Counted from the stretch's first letter, positions 21,411 to 31,147 are shown. The stretch is DNA of 61,777 bases from Alphaproteobacteria bacterium (GCA_030739855.1 JASLYJ010000006.1:1-61777), one strand, 5' to 3'. Numbers and translations are program-made. Notes: generated by a model from the sequence alone, not told the origin.

Positions 21411-23118
21411 CTACAAACATCTTCCTCTGGACTTCTGGGGCGCCTTCATCAATGGGTAGAATCCCAAGCAGGGGGCCTGTCCTGGAGATTACACGGCGTG
21501 CCACAGGTGCGGCGACCCAGCCTCCGGTGGCATACCCATTGGTTTTTTCAGTGCCCTTTGGCTCGTCGAGCATGACGAACAGCACATATCGCGGTGCGGT
21601 CATGGGAAAGGCACTAACGAAGGAGGACAGAAGCGCCTTGGCACTGTAGTCGCCGTCTACCAATTTCTCGGCTGTGCCAGTTTTACCGCCCACGAGATAG
21701 CCATTCACCTTTGCCCTTTTGCCCGTTCCCTTCGCCACCACAACGCGCATGAGGCGGCGAACCTGCTCCGAGATTTCAGGGGAGAGGACGCGCGAACCGG
21801 GTTCCCCCGTTTCCGGAGGGCGTTCGTCTTTGCCTGTTTCCTTCGGGACACGAGGGAACAGGGTCGCCGGATAAAGAATCCCACCATTGACCATGGCTGC
21901 AGCTCCGGTGGCAAGTTGGACTGGGCTGATAGCGAGGCCGTGGCCGTAGGCTACTGTCATGGTGTTGAGTTCGCTCCATGGCGAGGGCACCAACGGTTTG
22001 CCCACTTCTGGTAGTTCGATGGAGGCGGGGCTGAGTAGGCCTAGTTTCCCGAGAAAAGCACGCTGGCCAGTTGTGCCCACGTCACTGGCCATTTTTGCGG
22101 CACCGATATTGGAGGAGTGAATGAGAATTTCAGGAACTGAGAGCCAGCGACCCTGTGGGTGATAGTCACTGATGGCATCGTGGCCCATACCGATCGGCTC
22201 TGTGGCGTCATAGCCGCCATCCAGGCCCACAGTTCCGGATTCCAGTGCCATAGCTGCAGTAAAAATTTTGAAGGTGGAGCCCATCTCATAGACCCCTAAC
22301 GTCGCCCGGTTGAAGAATGCCTCGCCGTCTCTGTTTCGAGGGTTGTTGGGGTCGAAATCTGGCAGCGAGACTAGCGCTAGGACCTCGCCGTTACGGGCGT
22401 CCATCATCAGCCCAGCACTGCCGATAGCCTGGTGGTGCTGATGTGCTCTGGACAGTTCCTCGTGGAGGATGCTCTGGACCCGGATATCGAGAGATAGGCG
22501 AATAGGCTCGGAACTGCTACGCAGTTCCTTGTTCATGAAATGCTCGACCCCGGCCAGGCCGTGGTGGTCGTTGCCGGAGAACCCCAGCACGTGGGCCGTC
22601 AGGTTGCGGTGGGGATAGATCCGTTTTTCCTCATTCTGGAAATCGAGGCCGAGAATGCCGAGGCTGTTGACGGTATATTTCTGGCGTGGTGTCAGGTGAC
22701 GGTAAATCCACACGAACGAGCGATCGGAGGCGAGCCGACTACGGGCAAGTTTTTCTTCAAGGTTGGGCAGGACGCTTTTGAGTTTGTCAACAGCCTCGTC
22801 GATATCGAGAATTTGCTGCGGATGGGCGTAAAGCCAATGAGTGCGTAGGGAAGTGGCCAGCAGAATGCCGTTACGGTCAAGAATGTCGGCGCGTTCCCTT
22901 TTTAAGGTGCCTAGCTCGGTGGCCTGAACCAGGCGGGGCTCGTGGCCATCGTGCATCATAGTCAGACCAATAAGCCGGGCACCAATGACGGTGAAGGTCA
23001 CGAGGAACAGCGCGCCGATCATCAGGAGGCGGTTACGCGCGGTGTCCAACGCCTGTTTGGTAATGCCGTCGAGCGCCTGGCAGCCTTTCGTATATGAAGG
23101 AGGATTCTGTCGTATCAT
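21373..23118 (-). CDS. ftsI: septal transpeptidase FtsI (PBP3)
   Basis: Class B penicillin-binding protein that cross-links septal peptidoglycan with FtsW. It has 581 residues: one N-terminal membrane segment (about 30-52), a PBP dimerisation domain, and a transpeptidase domain with Ser281 in STFK, SSN at 335-337 and KTGT at 479-482. All three catalytic motifs are intact. It overlaps ftsL by ATGA. Confidence 0.96.
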   Translation of the reverse strand: MIRQNPPSYTKGCQALDGITKQALDTARNRLLMIGALFLVTFTVIGARLIGLTMMHDGHEPRLVQATELGTLKRERADILDRNGILLATSLRTHWLYAHPQQILDIDEAVDKLKSVLPNLEEKLARSRLASDRSFVWIYRHLTPRQKYTVNSLGILGLDFQNEEKRIYPHRNLTAHVLGFSGNDHHGLAGVEHFMNKELRSSSEPIRLSLDIRVQSILHEELSRAHQHHQAIGSAGLMMDARNGEVLALVSLPDFDPNNPRNRDGEAFFNRATLGVYEMGSTFKIFTAAMALESGTVGLDGGYDATEPIGMGHDAISDYHPQGRWLSVPEILIHSSNIGAAKMASDVGTTGQRAFLGKLGLLSPASIELPEVGKPLVPSPWSELNTMTVAYGHGLAISPVQLATGAAAMVNGGILYPATLFPRVPKETGKDERPPETGEPGSRVLSPEISEQVRRLMRVVVAKGTGKRAKVNGYLVGGKTGTAEKLVDGDYSAKALLSSFVSAFPMTAPRYVLFVMLDEPKGTEKTNGYATGGWVAAPVARRVISRTGPLLGILPIDEGAPEVQRKMFVDVAPRGPSRVSY

Positions 23119-23555
23119 GGTGCGCCTCCGGTATTGATCGCGAGTGAGGCTGGGGATGCGTCCTTTTCGGACGCATCCCCAGTGAGCAGGGCCTGTCGGA
23201 CGTCGTGGGACGAGGGGGAGGTTAGGCCCTGCTCGAGACTCTTATTTTCACCAGTCGTTTGCTTCGATGAGGCAGGGTCGTGCCGCCTGGGAAGTTCTTT
23301 AATGGTAGTGATGCGCTCGGCGGAGAACGGAGTGAAGCCCAGAAATTTAGTGTTAAGTTTCTGTAACTGGCGGGGTCGATTGAGGTAGCTCCAATCGGCG
23401 TTGAGAGCGTGAATGGCTTCCTGGTCGTTGAGAATATTGCCGTGAAGCCTTGTCAGTTCTGCTTCCATGATCTGCACTTCGTGTTGTATCTTGAACAGGC
23501 CAAAGCCAAAGATCGCCAAGAGCACGAGGCAAGCAAGAGTCATAGGCCGGATCAT
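23115..23555 (-). CDS. ftsL: cell division protein FtsL-like
   Basis: A 146-residue bitopic protein. The membrane segment at about 5-21 (LACLVLLAIFGFGLFKI) is followed by a short coiled coil (VQIMEAELTRLHGNI) and the family block ALNADWSYLNRPRQLQKL, typical of alphaproteobacterial FtsL. The tail of some 50 residues is low-complexity and polar. It lies between ftsZ and ftsI. A 14-bp perfect hairpin lies inside its last 70 bases. Confidence 0.85.
   Translation of the reverse strand: MIRPMTLACLVLLAIFGFGLFKIQHEVQIMEAELTRLHGNILNDQEAIHALNADWSYLNRPRQLQKLNTKFLGFTPFSAERITTIKELPRRHDPASSKQTTGENKSLEQGLTSPSSHDVRQALLTGDASEKDASPASLAINTGGAP
23150..23182. repeat. perfect 14-bp inverted repeat inside the 3' end of ftsL
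   Basis: CTGGGGATGCGTCC (23150-23163) is exactly reversed by GGACGCATCCCCAG (23169-23182) around a 5-base loop. In the ftsL RNA this gives a stable hairpin about 32 bases before the ftsL stop and the ftsI start. There is no T-run, so it is not a standard terminator. It also encodes a small repeat, GDASEKDAS. Confidence 0.8.
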
Positions 23556-23588
23556 GGTTTTGAGGCTCCTGTCCCTTACAATCCTTTT

Positions 23589-25259
23589 TTAATTGGCCTG
23601 TCTGCGCAGGAACGTCGGGATTTCCAACAGGTCGTCATCGCTCTGGGACATCGGCATGCGGTCCACGGGGTCCATGCCGCCCAGTCTCGGCTGGATATTG
23701 GGCGGGTTCGATTCTGCGGCCGGCACCGGAGCGGGAGCAAGGACGGGAGCCTCCGCTGGTTTCACTGCCTTGACCTTCTTGTTCTTATTGCGGGCTTCTG
23801 TCAACTTTCTGAACATGCCTCCCGGCCCTTTCCTTTCTCGGCCACCGTTGGCCATGGCTGCAGCGGCGAAGGGATTGACCGGAGTTTCTTTCATCTCACC
23901 TTCTTGTCCTTCGTCGGACGCCTCTACCGGGCGCGGCGAAATGAAAGGAGACCTGCTTTGCTCCCGCAAGGTGGTGGCAAGCCTTTCCACGGGCACGCCA
24001 AGTTCCTCTGCTTTGGATTCGGCCCAAGCTTTCTTCGCGTGCCCCGGAGGTGGGGCGATATCCAACCCGTCATCGCCGGAAGCCGTTTCCTTTCTGACAT
24101 CAGGAGCCGGCGTGATTTTGTCGGCATCCGTTGGCAAGGGAAGAACCACGCTGTCGGTCTTGGCTGCTGCCGTGGGGTTTTCCGCCTTGCGCGGGGGCGT
24201 ATATTTGTCGCCGATGGCAGGCATTTCAGGTACGTTGTTTATCCCTGGATGATCGGTGAGGAGATGCACATTATCGCTACTGGCGGCCACCTCAGCGTCG
24301 ATTCCCGTGGCCACAACCGAAACCCGCATGAGGCCCTCCATGGTGTCCTCAATGGCGGTGCCGAAAATGATATTAGCGCTGGAGTCCACTTCCTCCTTGA
24401 TGCGGTTGGCGGCTTCGTCCACCTCGAACATTTTCATATCCAACCCACCTGTGATGTTAATGAGCACGCCGCGCGCACCCTTCATGGAGGCATCTTGGAG
24501 TAGGGGATTGGAGATAGCAGCTTCGGAAGCTTCCAGAGCACGTTTTTCACCCTCGGCTTCGCCGGTACCCATCTGTGCTTTGCCCATTTCAGTCATCACC
24601 GAACGGATGTCGGCAAAATCGAGATTAATAAGGCCGGGTTTGACCATCAGGTCCGTGACCCCGCGTACGCCACAGTGAAGCACTTCGTCGGCCATATTGA
24701 AGGCCTCGGCGAAGGTGGTATTTTCGTTGGCCACCCGGAATAAGTTTTGGTTGGGGATAATGATCAGGGTATCTACGTATTGCTGAAGTTCCTCAATGCC
24801 GCCTTCGGCGATATACATGCGCGTGGTGCCTTCGAAATCGAATGGTTTGGTGACGACGCCTACGGTGAGGATTCCAAGTTCCCTCGCAGCACGGGCGACG
24901 ACCGGCGCAGAGCCGGTTCCCGTGCCACCGCCCATGCCGGCCGTGATGAAAGCCATATGGGTGCCAGTGAGGTGCTCGATGAGTTCATCGATAGTTTCTT
25001 CCGCCGCGGCTCTGCCAATATCGGGACGCGATCCGGCGCCCAACCCTTTAGTGATGGTAGCCCCAAGCTGGATCTTGCGTCCGGCTTCAGATTGGGCGAG
25101 CGCCTGGGCATCGGTGTTAGAGGCAATGAATTCTACGCCCTGCAGTCCAGAGCGGATCATGTTGTCAATGGCGTTACCGCCAGCACCACCGATACCTACG
25201 ACGGTAATTCTGGGTTTCATTTCGGCTTCCTTAGGAGGAAGGCTCAGATTGATACTCAT
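23589..25259 (-). CDS. ftsZ: cell division GTPase FtsZ (unusual location)
   Basis: Tubulin-like GTPase that forms the division ring; 556 residues. The N-terminal GTPase domain has [14 protein letters not shown] and the tubulin signature [10 protein letters not shown] at 110-119. A long proline/alanine-rich linker covers about residues 330-535, and the last residues [16 protein letters not shown] are the conserved C-terminal peptide that binds FtsA. The start at 25259 (MSINLSLPP) fits the alphaproteobacterial N terminus; its ribosome site AAGGAG overlaps the rsmH stop codon, so the two are tightly coupled. The place, between rsmH and ftsL instead of after ftsA, is unusual. I see no second copy in the window. 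Confidence 0.97.
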   Translation of the reverse strand: MSINLSLPPKEAEMKPRITVVGIGGAGGNAIDNMIRSGLQGVEFIASNTDAQALAQSEAGRKIQLGATITKGLGAGSRPDIGRAAAEETIDELIEHLTGTHMAFITAGMGGGTGTGSAPVVARAARELGILTVGVVTKPFDFEGTTRMYIAEGGIEELQQYVDTLIIIPNQNLFRVANENTTFAEAFNMADEVLHCGVRGVTDLMVKPGLINLDFADIRSVMTEMGKAQMGTGEAEGEKRALEASEAAISNPLLQDASMKGARGVLINITGGLDMKMFEVDEAANRIKEEVDSSANIIFGTAIEDTMEGLMRVSVVATGIDAEVAASSDNVHLLTDHPGINNVPEMPAIGDKYTPPRKAENPTAAAKTDSVVLPLPTDADKITPAPDVRKETASGDDGLDIAPPPGHAKKAWAESKAEELGVPVERLATTLREQSRSPFISPRPVEASDEGQEGEMKETPVNPFAAAAMANGGRERKGPGGMFRKLTEARNKNKKVKAVKPAEAPVLAPAPVPAAESNPPNIQPRLGGMDPVDRMPMSQSDDDLLEIPTFLRRQAN

Positions 25260-25262
25260 AAT

Positions 25263-26345
25263 TCACTCCTTTTCGTTCTCTCTAGTAGGAAAACATCCTG
25301 TTGATCTTTGTTCCGGATTGATCTCCCAGGCCGGTTCATTCGTGCGGATGGCAGTGCGCATGCGTCCCGAACGGGCACGGGGGTTGACGTCGGTTTCCGC
25401 CTTGTCGGGCGGGACTGCACCTCTTGAGATATTGGTGAAGCTAGGGGCGGGGCTAAAAACGGCAGTATCGGGGAGATGACGCGAGGGCCGCGGCGTAGCG
25501 CCGCTGCGCTGTTTGAGAAACCCCTTCACCCGGCGGTCTTCCAACGAGTGGAAGGAGACTACGGCCAGCGTGCCGCCGGGGCTTAGAATCCGTTCCGCAG
25601 CGGCCAGCCCGCGGTCCAATTCCCCGATCTCGTTATTGACGTGAATACGCAGGGCCTGGAAGGTACGGGTAGCGGGATCAATGCCGTCGCGACTTTTCCG
25701 CACCACACTGCGGACGATGCCAGCGAGTTGGAAGGTGTGGATGATAGGGGACTCGCTGCGTGCTTTGACGATGGCTCTGGCCACATGCAGTGACCGGCGT
25801 TCGCTGCCGTAGTGGTAGATAATATCTGCTAGTTCCTTTTCGTCCATATTATTGACAATGTCCGCTGCGCTTGGCCCCGCGGCATCGTTGCCTTCCATGC
25901 GCATGTCGAGAGGCCCGTTGAAACGGAAGGAAAAACCCCGCTCCGGCTGGTCGAGCTGCATGGAAGATACGCCGAGATCGAAGGTGACTCCCTCTACCCG
26001 AGTCACGCCGTGTTTGGCCAGAAGACTGCCCATATCTCCGAAACATCCGGTGATAAGTTCCAAGCGGTCACCGAATTTGTCCTTCATGGCGGTGCCGGTG
26101 GTAATAGCGTAGGGGTCGCGATCAATGCCCCAGACCGTGCAATCGGCAGCCTCGAGGATGGCGGCGCTGTAGCCGCCCGCGCCGAAGGTGCCGTCCACAT
26201 AGACCCCGCCGTCATGGGGGGTGAAAGCCTTAAGAACTTTGTCCAAAAGGACTGGTTTGTGGATAGCGGGGGGAGGGCAGATGGCGCCGCCGGAGACACT
26301 TGCACAGGCGTGCATGGTGGTCATTGCCGGAGGCGCGAATATCAT
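25263..26345 (-). CDS. rsmH: 16S rRNA (cytosine-1402-N4) methyltransferase RsmH
   Basis: Methylates C1402 in the ribosomal P site. It has 360 residues with SAM-binding DGTFGAGGYSAAILE at about 50-64 and the family block MQLDQPERGFSFRFNGPLDMRM (given here by its ends: MQLDQPERG and PLDMRM), followed by RTFQALRIHVNNE and VSFHSLEDRRVK. The N terminus has about 25 extra residues before HKPVLLDK. It overlaps mraZ by ATGA. Confidence 0.96.
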   Translation of the reverse strand: MIFAPPAMTTMHACASVSGGAICPPPAIHKPVLLDKVLKAFTPHDGGVYVDGTFGAGGYSAAILEAADCTVWGIDRDPYAITTGTAMKDKFGDRLELITGCFGDMGSLLAKHGVTRVEGVTFDLGVSSMQLDQPERGFSFRFNGPLDMRMEGNDAAGPSAADIVNNMDEKELADIIYHYGSERRSLHVARAIVKARSESPIIHTFQLAGIVRSVVRKSRDGIDPATRTFQALRIHVNNEIGELDRGLAAAERILSPGGTLAVVSFHSLEDRRVKGFLKQRSGATPRPSRHLPDTAVFSPAPSFTNISRGAVPPDKAETDVNPRARSGRMRTAIRTNEPAWEINPEQRSTGCFPTRENEKE

Positions 26346-26827
26346 GAACCGCCTCCGGAACTGTTTTTGCCTCTTGGTATGGGCCGTAGCCTCAGGCTAA
26401 TACCCTTGCTTTCTGTTTGTTTGAGAGTGTTCTGGCGGTGGGTTTCGTAATGTTGCGGCTGCCACATCTGGAATGTGGGGCCGAGTCCTGCAAATAGGAC
26501 TTCGTCAGTAATATAAACACGGGAGCCAAGGGGTTTAGGCAGGACGATGCGGCCGGTGTCGTCGAAAGCAAGCTGTTCGGCCTGGGCAAAGATAAGCTGG
26601 GCTAGGTCTAGTTCCTCTGGTGAATACTGGTCGGGTTCGTCGAGGCTGGCTGAGAGCGCTTCCATGCGGTCTATGCCGCAGGCATCAATGGCGCTAAGTT
26701 CGGGAGAGGGGAAGGCGACAATGCCAGCGAAGCTCTGGTTCGCTAGGGCCGAGCGGAAAGGTGCGGGCACCGAAACCCGCCCTTTCTTGTCGACCTTGTT
26801 TACCGTCGTAGACAGAAACAGAGCCAT
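26342..26827 (-). CDS. mraZ: transcriptional regulator MraZ
   Basis: DNA-binding regulator at the head of the cell-wall cluster; 161 residues. Two SpoVT-AbrB-like repeats are seen: DKKGRVSVPAPFR near the N terminus and DDTGRIVLPKPL near residue 95. Known MraZ proteins form rings that bind TGGGN direct repeats and repress their own operon; such repeats lie upstream (26956-26990). The C-terminal 25 residues are basic then glycine/serine-rich. Confidence 0.95.
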   Translation of the reverse strand: MALFLSTTVNKVDKKGRVSVPAPFRSALANQSFAGIVAFPSPELSAIDACGIDRMEALSASLDEPDQYSPEELDLAQLIFAQAEQLAFDDTGRIVLPKPLGSRVYITDEVLFAGLGPTFQMWQPQHYETHRQNTLKQTESKGISLRLRPIPRGKNSSGGGS

Positions 26828-26955
26828 GTACCCCCCAAGTAAAAAAAACCTCTTTTACATGCGCTACACCGCACTCCTCTTATTTCCCCCGGTTTGTTCC
26901 GGATGGCGGCGTGCGGAACTTCGCCCTGTCCCATGGCATCCTTGTGCTATAAGCG

Positions 26956-26990
26956 TGGGATACTATGGGATTGCATGGTATATTATGGGT
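26956..26990 (+). promoter_or_regulatory. MraZ operator: four TGGGN-type boxes at 10-bp spacing
   Basis: TGGGA (26956-26960), TGGGA (26966-26970), TGGTA (26976-26980) and TGGGT (26986-26990) follow each other with exactly five bases between boxes. This is the known MraZ-box format. They lie 129-163 bp before mraZ, with the TGGG strand opposite to the gene. The rest of 26828-27249 holds no gene I can support; the mraZ promoter should lie here, but I cannot pick out its -35/-10 with confidence. Confidence 0.75.
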
Positions 26991-27249
26991 AAGAATTAAG
27001 AAGCACAATAAAAAACTGGAAAATTGTTTTTTTACTAGTTGTGGGGTGCTTTTCACTTTCTCCAACAAGGACTGGTGAAAAACTTGAGCTTTCATGCAAG
27101 CATTATTTCCATAGCGGCAAATAAGCTCCCAAGTGTTCATTAAATGTTCTTGTTTTTTGTTGAGATTTATCTTAGGGAGCTACCTCCCGGGGACGGCAAT
27201 GGAGATGCATAGCTCGTAATCGAGGTAAGTAACTGAGAAAATAAAGAAA

Positions 27250-27642
<393 letters not shown>

Positions 27643-27728
27643 ACTTAGGTAAGCTGTTGGGGTGAAAAGATCAAGACAGGTTACATACGGATCTTTATCA
27701 GGTCGGAATAGTATCAAAAAATAGGGGT

Positions 27729-28547
27729 TTAACTTTCTTGGGCAGCGGCTGCCACGGCGCGAAGCACAGCGAAGGTTCCCGCATCCATTTTCCCTCTCAC
27801 GCCGCTGGGGTGGAAATGGCTCTGAAAGGCGGTAATCACCAAGCGGGTGTGTTCGTCCTCCTCGCCATTGGCGGAGATGTCATAGCCGAAACTTTTGAGC
27901 AGTTTCTGAGCTTCCAGGATATCCGGGCTATTGTCCGTTTTTTTTGGCTGATGGGTTGCGGGCCAGAGGCCGATTCCAGCGGCGGCTAGTCTTGCCCAGT
28001 CGAAAAGCTCTCCGGGGTCCTGTTTGCGTGCCGGAGCCACGTCGGAATGACCGAGAACATTGCGGGCAGGGATGGCGTGTCGCTCCAGGAGATCTCCAGC
28101 CAGACGTTCCAAGGTCAACATCTGGGGTTCGGGAAAGTGGCGGTAGCCAAACTCGGTGCCCGGATTCACCAGCTCAATGCCGATGGAGCGGTCATTTATA
28201 TTGGTTTCGCCCCCCCAAGAGGCAGTTCCGGCATGCCAGGCGCGCTTATTTTCCGCTACCATCCGGTAGATGGTCCCGTCTTCGTCGATAACAAAATGAG
28301 CGCTGACCCTGGCTTTGGGATCACGCATGTGCGCCAGGGCGGAAACGGCATTTTCCATGCCTGTGTAGTGGATAATGAGCATGTCGATGGCCACGCCCCA
28401 GGGCCGCGGTTCGAAATTTGGTGATGGCATATCACGCATGGCCTTGAACCGGATTCCATATTCTGGTGGGGGCGCAGAAACTCCCGGAAATAAAGTACAA
28501 CCCGAAACTAGTACCACGGCAAGGGCCAAGGGAAGAACATGCTTCAT
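27729..28547 (-). CDS. lipoprotein N-acetylmuramoyl-L-alanine amidase (AmiD-like)
   Basis: A zinc amidase that cuts between MurNAc and L-Ala, probably anchored in the outer membrane. The signal peptide has lipobox VSGC (Cys17). The amidase_2 domain (about 50-185) has zinc ligands His60 in IIHYTG and His167 in GHSDVAP, with the third likely Asp in KQDPGELFDW. The C-terminal part (about 205-265) is a peptidoglycan-binding domain. The layout matches E. coli AmiD. Probably used in wall recycling or turnover. It overlaps the permease upstream by ATGA. Confidence 0.9.
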   Translation of the reverse strand: MKHVLPLALAVVLVSGCTLFPGVSAPPPEYGIRFKAMRDMPSPNFEPRPWGVAIDMLIIHYTGMENAVSALAHMRDPKARVSAHFVIDEDGTIYRMVAENKRAWHAGTASWGGETNINDRSIGIELVNPGTEFGYRHFPEPQMLTLERLAGDLLERHAIPARNVLGHSDVAPARKQDPGELFDWARLAAAGIGLWPATHQPKKTDNSPDILEAQKLLKSFGYDISANGEEDEHTRLVITAFQSHFHPSGVRGKMDAGTFAVLRAVAAAAQES

Positions 28548-29446
28548 GGCCTTTCCTTTTGTCCCGGTTCTACCGCAATACTTTCCCCCACTTTACCCGT
28601 TCGCATCGAGGCAAAGACGATAACAACCACTCCTATAAGGGTGACGGCGATGCCCAGCGCTATCATCCAGGTAAGTTCTTCGCTCAGCAGAATAATGCCG
28701 CCGAGAATTCCTACCAGCGGCGCTACTAGGGTATAGGGCATCATCTGGCTCATGGGGTATCTGCCCAGTAAATAATACCACACACCGTAGACGGCGATGG
28801 TGGAGACAACCGCCATGTAGGCCACCGCACCGTAGCCCCGCCAGCCGGCTGTCATAAGTGCCGTCCATTGGCCTGATTCGAACATCACGGAAAGGAGGAA
28901 GAGCTGGGGCGCGGCGAACAGGGAGATCCAACCGTTTAGCATAAAGACGTTGATGGGACCAAGCCGCTTGACGGAGATGTTGGAAAAGGCCCAGGCAGCG
29001 GCGGCCAGCACAATCAGCAGCAGGTAGACCACATGACCCTGGAACTCTGCGCGGCTGCCGATGAGGGCCACCCCGGCGAAAGCGATGGCGGTTCCGAGAA
29101 GACTACGTACTGAGGGCCGTTCGTTGAGCAGGACCACAGCTAGAATTACCGCGAAAGGGAGCTGTAGCTGGATCACCACCGCGCCCAGTGCTGCCTCCAC
29201 CTGGGTCAATCCCAAAAAAAGCATGCCGAAATGGAAGAAACCGAGAATCACAGAAATGCGGAAGATCTCCCCAGCCCTACCTTTGATCTGGCGCATGAAG
29301 GGTATCAGCAGCGTTGCCGCCAGCGAGAAACGCAGCGCCAGTATCAGCAAGGGTGGTAGTTCCAGCAGGCCAATTTTGATGGCTACGAAATTCAGGCCCC
29401 AGAAGGCCATGGCCAAGATCATCAGAAGGATGTGGAGAGGTTTCAT
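28544..29446 (-). CDS. DMT-superfamily permease (EamA family)
   Basis: An inner membrane transporter of 300 residues with ten predicted membrane segments and two EamA repeats (about 7-135 and 148-285); motifs such as AMAFWGLNFVAIKIGL and GGIILLSEELTWMIALG are typical. The family exports amino acids and other metabolites; the substrate cannot be read from sequence. The ATGA overlap with the amidase gene suggests one transcript. Confidence 0.88.
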   Translation of the reverse strand: MKPLHILLMILAMAFWGLNFVAIKIGLLELPPLLILALRFSLAATLLIPFMRQIKGRAGEIFRISVILGFFHFGMLFLGLTQVEAALGAVVIQLQLPFAVILAVVLLNERPSVRSLLGTAIAFAGVALIGSRAEFQGHVVYLLLIVLAAAAWAFSNISVKRLGPINVFMLNGWISLFAAPQLFLLSVMFESGQWTALMTAGWRGYGAVAYMAVVSTIAVYGVWYYLLGRYPMSQMMPYTLVAPLVGILGGIILLSEELTWMIALGIAVTLIGVVVIVFASMRTGKVGESIAVEPGQKERP

Positions 29447-29528
29447 GCTACCTTATGTATAGGCCTTGGATTTTTTGCGCAGAAGCTGGCATCGATGCTT
29501 TCAACCCCCTGACCAGCTATGAAGCATC

Positions 29529-30995
29529 CTAATCGGCGATAATCTTGACCATTTGCCCAGGGGCGGGTTTCTGTCCCGAGGCAAGTCCGTTTAAGACCTG
29601 GAACCTCTCGAGCCGGAAATCCTCAAAGGGCATTCTGTCGGCTAGCGATCGCAGGCTGTCGCCGGACCCCACCATGATAATCTTGATCCGCCGCGGCAAT
29701 ACCGAGGCCGCTTCCCCCCGCCGCAAACGCCGGAAACTGTACGTGGTGCGACGAAAATCCACCGACCGGCTGTTGGCCTCGCTTACCGGCGCCAGAAAAA
29801 TGAACCGGTAGATGGTCCGGGCATCGAAGGCGATGGCCAGCAGGCGCACATCCATGGTCCCTTTCTGGGTGTTGGTCAGGCTGTGGCCGGTGGCCGCCTG
29901 CATGCCGTTGACGTCAATGGCCTCGGTGTCCTGGAGAAAGTTCGCCCAGCGCGAGGTGAGGTAATAGAGCATGGGCTCGTCGTCCCGGCGTTCGGCGCTG
30001 TCGAAAAGGATGCGTGCTCCGTTTGGCCCCATGGCGGTAACGGCCCGGGCGCTGTTGAAGAGGCGGAATCCGGGCGGCGCTCGGAACCGGAACCCGAGCT
30101 TGGGATGGATGAAATCCCTGCCCTTGATGAAGCCCTGTTCGGGATCGTCGCCGTAAAGCATGCCGTCGATTTTATTGAGGTAAATATCTTTGGCGACGAT
30201 GGGGTCGGTGACGCGGGCGAGGCTGGCGCTGGCGATGGCCCGCTCCACCCGCTCGGCGGTGCGGGGATGGGTGGCGAGCAGGCTGGTGGCCGGGTCCCTG
30301 CCTTCCTCGTTTTTAAGGCTGCGCTGTAAGGCGCCATTGGCCTGGAGCTTGTTCAGGAACGCCGACATGGCATGGGGGGAAAATCTTGCCCTTGAGAGAT
30401 AGCGCACACCCAGCATGTCGGCTTCGAATTCCTGTTCCCGGGAATAACCGCTGAGGTAGAGATTGGCGCCGAGCCCGGCCAGACGGCTGATATGGGGGGT
30501 GTTGGTAAGAACTCCCAACAGGGTAACGCCGAGATTGGCGGCTACGGCCTGGCTGTAACGCTGGGCCGGATGGCGGGCCACCACATGGCCGATTTCGTGG
30601 GCCATGACCCCGGCAAGCTCGGCTTCGTTATCGGCTAGCGCCAGCAACCCCCGGGTTACATAGACAAAGCCGCCGGGGATGGCGAAGGCGTTTACGAGCG
30701 GGCTGTTGAGAACGGTGAAGGTGAAATTAAGGTTCGGGGTTTCCGATGTTCGCACCAATAACTGGCCGATGCTTCCCACATAGCGGGAAAGACCCGGGTC
30801 TTGATAGACGCCGCCGAATTCCTCGAGGATTTTGGGATGCTGTTCCTGCCCGATCCGGAGTTCCTCGGCGGGCGACATGAAGGCGGTGAAACTCTGCTGG
30901 CCGGTGGCGGGATTGACGGTGCATCCTGCGGCAACCATGCACAGTGCTAGAACTGCCAGTCGGGTCGCCAGCCTGGTGAGGAAGGGCTCCGTCAT
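29529..30995 (-). CDS. M48-family metalloprotease lipoprotein (BepA-like)
   Basis: A periplasmic zinc protease likely to act in outer membrane protein quality control. The signal peptide ends at VAAGC (Cys25). The M48 core has HEIGH at 133-137 and the third ligand region EQEFEAD near 188-193. After residue about 290 comes a second domain, then a C-terminal LysM-like segment (VGSGDSLRSLADRM ... KPAPGQMVKII). BepA has TPR repeats in that place, so the C-terminal half differs. 488 residues. The codon choice looks GC-richer than its neighbours. Confidence 0.9.
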   Translation of the reverse strand: MTEPFLTRLATRLAVLALCMVAAGCTVNPATGQQSFTAFMSPAEELRIGQEQHPKILEEFGGVYQDPGLSRYVGSIGQLLVRTSETPNLNFTFTVLNSPLVNAFAIPGGFVYVTRGLLALADNEAELAGVMAHEIGHVVARHPAQRYSQAVAANLGVTLLGVLTNTPHISRLAGLGANLYLSGYSREQEFEADMLGVRYLSRARFSPHAMSAFLNKLQANGALQRSLKNEEGRDPATSLLATHPRTAERVERAIASASLARVTDPIVAKDIYLNKIDGMLYGDDPEQGFIKGRDFIHPKLGFRFRAPPGFRLFNSARAVTAMGPNGARILFDSAERRDDEPMLYYLTSRWANFLQDTEAIDVNGMQAATGHSLTNTQKGTMDVRLLAIAFDARTIYRFIFLAPVSEANSRSVDFRRTTYSFRRLRRGEAASVLPRRIKIIMVGSGDSLRSLADRMPFEDFRLERFQVLNGLASGQKPAPGQMVKIIAD

Positions 30996-31078
30996 TGCAG
31001 CGTTTCCGGCGGGGAAGCATCACCCGGGCCATGCTGGCGGATCACTTCGATCTGTTCGGGATGGGTGGCCTCGATCAT
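30992..31078 (-). CDS. possible 28-residue reading frame overlapping the M48 gene start
   Basis: ATG at 31078 runs to a TGA (30992-30994) that overlaps the M48 ATG as ATGA, the join used throughout this strand. The product, starting MIEATHPEQIEV, is polar and unlike anything I recognise. There is no ribosome site upstream and TAA closes the frame seven codons earlier. It could be a leader peptide, the stump of a lost upstream gene, or chance. Confidence 0.25.
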   Translation of the reverse strand: MIEATHPEQIEVIRQHGPGDASPPETLQ

Positions 31079-31147
31079 ATGGCCATTATGTGGCCATTAA
31101 ATGATTTCAGCCAGCCCCGCACGGGCACAGCGCTACGCCTGTGAGTG

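Noticed and set aside
23409..24503. 364-codon frame antisense to ftsZ and ftsL
   Set aside because: Explained by codon bias of the genes on the other strand; composition is not protein-like.
26880..27140. 86-codon minus-strand frame upstream of mraZ
   Set aside because: It covers the MraZ box array and promoter region and shows no known domain or ribosome site.
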